Source: an uncultured Streptococcus sp. (GTDB lineage: Bacteria > Bacillota > Bacilli > Lactobacillales > Streptococcaceae). Taken from it: a stretch of 7,130 bases of DNA. Every line of letters begins with the position of its first letter. The stretch's first letter is position 1. Shown here piece after piece: positions 5,703 through 7,130 of this stretch. The position numbers and the translations under genes were made by a program. The stretch lies in the NCBI GenBank assembly GCA_916048115.1, contig CAJZGQ010000060.1, positions 1 through 7,130 on the forward strand, given 5' to 3'. The notes below the pieces were generated by a model that did not search any database, had not been told where the DNA came from, and saw only the letters and a program-made list of their open reading frames with translations.

Positions 5703-6332
5703 ATGGGAAAATTAGAAGTTATTACACATCCACTGATTCAACACAAATTGTCTATTCTTCGTCGCACGGATACCTCTACGAAGGCCTTTCGTGAATTGGT
5801 CGATGAAATTGCTATGTTGATGGGCTACGAAGTGTTGCGTGAATTGCCTCTTGAAGATGTTGAGATTGAAACTCCTATTACCAAAACCGTTCAAAAACAA
5901 ATCGCAGGGAAGAAATTGGCTATTGTCCCAATTCTTCGTGCAGGGATTGGGATGGTTGATGGTCTCTTGAGTTTGGTACCAGCTGCTAAGGTTGGCCATA
6001 TCGGGATGTACCGTGATGAAGAAACCTTGAAACCAGTTGAATACTTGGTGAAATTGCCAGAAGATATTGATCAACGTCGTATCTTTGTAGTAGACCCGAT
6101 GCTTGCTACGGGTGGATCCGCTATTCTAGCTATTGATTCCTTGAAAAAACGTGGCGCTAGCCATATCAAATTTGTCTGTCTAGTATCAGCGCCAGAAGGG
6201 GTGAAAGCTCTTCAAGAAGCTCACCCAGATGTTGATATCTTTACAGCAGCCCTCGATGATCATTTGAATGAACATGGCTACATTGTTCCTGGTCTTGGAG
6301 ATGCAGGTGACCGTTTATTCGGTACCAAATAA
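5703..6332 (+). CDS. upp: Uracil phosphoribosyltransferase
   Basis: A 209-residue cytoplasmic enzyme that joins uracil and PRPP to give UMP and pyrophosphate (pyrimidine salvage). Length is exactly typical. Visible motifs are the RAG motif in [10 protein letters not shown] (75-84), MYRDEET (102-108), the PRPP-binding loop [12 protein letters not shown] (129-140) and the uracil-binding [12 protein letters not shown] (193-204). The ATG is supported by an AGAAGGA RBS 7-8 nt upstream. It has its own promoter and is the last gene before clpP. No clear terminator follows it, so some read-through into clpP is possible. Orientation and order upp-clpP are conserved in streptococci, as I recall from pneumococcus. 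Confidence 0.97.
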   Translation: MGKLEVITHPLIQHKLSILRRTDTSTKAFRELVDEIAMLMGYEVLRELPLEDVEIETPITKTVQKQIAGKKLAIVPILRAGIGMVDGLLSLVPAAKVGHIGMYRDEETLKPVEYLVKLPEDIDQRRIFVVDPMLATGGSAILAIDSLKKRGASHIKFVCLVSAPEGVKALQEAHPDVDIFTAALDDHLNEHGYIVPGLGDAGDRLFGTK

Positions 6333-6368
6333 GAAGCCATTCATGATTCGTCCGAAAGGTGCTTAAGA

Positions 6369-6385
6369 TTTGACCTTTTTTGACC
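6369..6385 (-). promoter_or_regulatory. CtsR operator overlapping the clpP promoter
   Basis: The + strand reads TTTGACC-TTT-TTTGACC. On the - strand this is GGTCAAA-AAA-GGTCAAA, a perfect tandem heptad with 3-bp spacing, as in the CtsR consensus (RGTCAAANANRGTCAAA). It covers the -35 (6370-6375) and part of the spacer, so bound CtsR would exclude RNA polymerase until heat or misfolded protein inactivates it. The ctsR gene is not in the window. Confidence 0.95.
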
Positions 6386-6398
6386 ATTGGTTTATAAT
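6370..6398 (+). promoter_or_regulatory. Promoter of clpP
   Basis: TTGACC (6370-6375) and a consensus TATAAT (6393-6398) are 17 bp apart, giving a start near 6405. The core elements are strong, fitting a gene that is kept down by a repressor and fires strongly on release. Confidence 0.88.
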
Positions 6399-6416
6399 AG
6401 CACATATACTTTGAAC

Positions 6417-6431
6417 CTCACGAATCGTGAG
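6417..6431 (+). promoter_or_regulatory. Small hairpin in the clpP 5' leader
   Basis: CTCACG (6417-6422) and CGTGAG (6426-6431) pair perfectly around an AAT loop, ending 16 nt before the clpP Shine-Dalgarno (AAAGGAG at 6446-6452). It sits near the 5' end of the short leader and could affect mRNA stability. No function is shown. Confidence 0.5.
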
Positions 6432-6460
6432 AATGAATGGATACTAAAGGAGAAGAATAG

Positions 6461-7051
6461 ATGATTCCAGTAGTTATTGAACAAACCAGTCGTGGAGAAC
6501 GTTCTTACGATATTTATTCCCGTCTGTTGAAAGATCGAATTATCATGGTAACAGGACCAGTTGAGGACCAAATGGCTAACTCCATTATCGCTCAATTGCT
6601 CTTCTTGGATGCCCAAGATAATACAAAAGATATCTATATGTATATCAATACCCCAGGTGGCTCTGTCTCTGCAGGTCTCGCCATTGTAGATACTATGAAC
6701 TTTATCAAGTCAGATGTCCAAACCATTGTCATGGGGATGGCGGCATCTATGGGAACTATCATTGCTTCAAGCGGTGCGAAGGGCAAACGCTTCATGTTGC
6801 CAAATGCTGAGTACATGATTCACCAACCAATGGGTGGTACTGGTGGTGGTACCCAACAAACCGATATGGCGATCGCAGCAGAACACTTGCTCAAAACACG
6901 GAATAACTTGGAAAAAATCCTTGCGGAAAATTCAGGTCAACCGATCGAAAAAGTGCATGCTGATGCGGAACGTGATAATTGGATGAGCGCACAAGAAACG
7001 CTTGAATATGGCTTTATTGATGAAATCATGGCCAATAATAAATTGGGTTAA
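6461..7051 (+). CDS. clpP: ATP-dependent Clp protease proteolytic subunit
   Basis: A 196-residue serine protease subunit that assembles into a 14-mer barrel and degrades proteins fed by Clp ATPases (ClpC, ClpE, ClpX, ClpL-type partners in streptococci). The catalytic triad is visible: Ser96 in GMAASMG, His121 in MIHQPMGG and Asp172 in AERDNW. The oxyanion-loop region TPGGSVSAG (64-72) is intact. The handle contains a Gly/Thr/Gln-rich stretch ([11 protein letters not shown], 125-135), as I recall from other streptococcal ClpP proteins. Length matches the family. The start is set by AAAGGAG at 6446-6452. The CtsR box shows it belongs to the heat-shock (class III) regulon. In streptococci ClpP also affects competence, virulence and stress tolerance, known for the family and not shown here. 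Confidence 0.97.
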   Translation: MIPVVIEQTSRGERSYDIYSRLLKDRIIMVTGPVEDQMANSIIAQLLFLDAQDNTKDIYMYINTPGGSVSAGLAIVDTMNFIKSDVQTIVMGMAASMGTIIASSGAKGKRFMLPNAEYMIHQPMGGTGGGTQQTDMAIAAEHLLKTRNNLEKILAENSGQPIEKVHADAERDNWMSAQETLEYGFIDEIMANNKLG

Positions 7052-7067
7052 ACCATCCTGTGGGAAG

Positions 7068-7126
7068 GCTCGTCAAGAGACTGGGACAAAAGTCCTAGCC
7101 TCTCAATTATTTTTGGATTGTCGAGC
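7068..7126. repeat. Nested inverted repeat around the clpP terminator
   Basis: GCTCGTCAA (7068-7076) pairs with TTGTCGAGC (7118-7126), 9 positions with one T-T mismatch, enclosing the terminator hairpin. Similar GGGACAAAAGTCC hairpins occur in many copies in streptococcal genomes, from memory, so this may be a dispersed repeat element. Only one copy is in the window, so repetition cannot be shown here. Confidence 0.45.
7076..7114 (+). terminator. Intrinsic terminator after clpP
   Basis: Left arm 7076-7087 (AGAGACTGGGAC) pairs with right arm 7092-7103 (GTCCTAGCCTCT) around AAAA, 12 positions with one A-C mismatch and one G-U. TTATTTTT follows (7107-7114). It starts 25 nt after the clpP stop. 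Confidence 0.82.
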
Positions 7127-7130
7127 AAGA

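Overview
The window reads as chromosomal DNA of a viridans-type Streptococcus. The supporting signs are moderate-to-low GC, strong AAGGAG-type ribosome binding sites, a perfect streptococcal MET-box, a perfect CtsR operator before clpP, the upp-clpP neighbourhood, and proteins close to the streptococcal versions of MetB/MetC, PatB/MalY, Upp and ClpP. The species cannot be fixed from the sequence alone. All recognised genes lie on the + strand and all five are intact.

Positions 1-159 hold a weak hairpin that may end an upstream gene, a perfect MET-box (56-72), a probable activator-dependent promoter and a strong RBS. They serve a two-gene sulfur amino acid operon (160-2422). Its first gene is a cystathionine gamma-synthase/beta-lyase family enzyme. 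Its second is a PatB/MalY-type C-S lyase, one base after the first and probably translationally coupled to it.

Positions 2423-2822 contain no large gene but are dense with regulation. A promoter starts 4 bases after the patB stop codon. It is followed by an M-box (ykoK-type) Mg2+ riboswitch with an intrinsic terminator, then a 29-codon open reading frame with a near-ideal RBS and an acidic/proline-rich N-terminus (MIQIDDHPEP...), then two overlapping alternative hairpins. One of these hairpins would hide the RBS of the next gene, mgtA (2823-5483), a P3B-type Mg2+-importing P-type ATPase. The arrangement suggests two stacked layers of Mg2+ control, a riboswitch plus a leader peptide. It resembles in logic, but not in sequence, the MgtL leader peptide of enterobacterial mgtA. 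This is the most interesting part of the window.

Positions 5484-5702 hold the mgtA terminator, an extended -10 promoter directly against its T-tract, and a structured leader of about 134 nt for upp (5703-6332, uracil phosphoribosyltransferase). Positions 6333-6460 hold the clpP promoter with a CtsR operator over its -35, followed by clpP (6461-7051, the Clp protease subunit). The window ends in a clpP terminator nested inside a longer inverted repeat (7068-7126) that may be a dispersed streptococcal repeat.

The genes form four independently controlled units: sulfur amino acid metabolism, Mg2+ uptake, pyrimidine salvage and proteolysis under stress. No mobile element, CRISPR array, tRNA or rRNA was seen.
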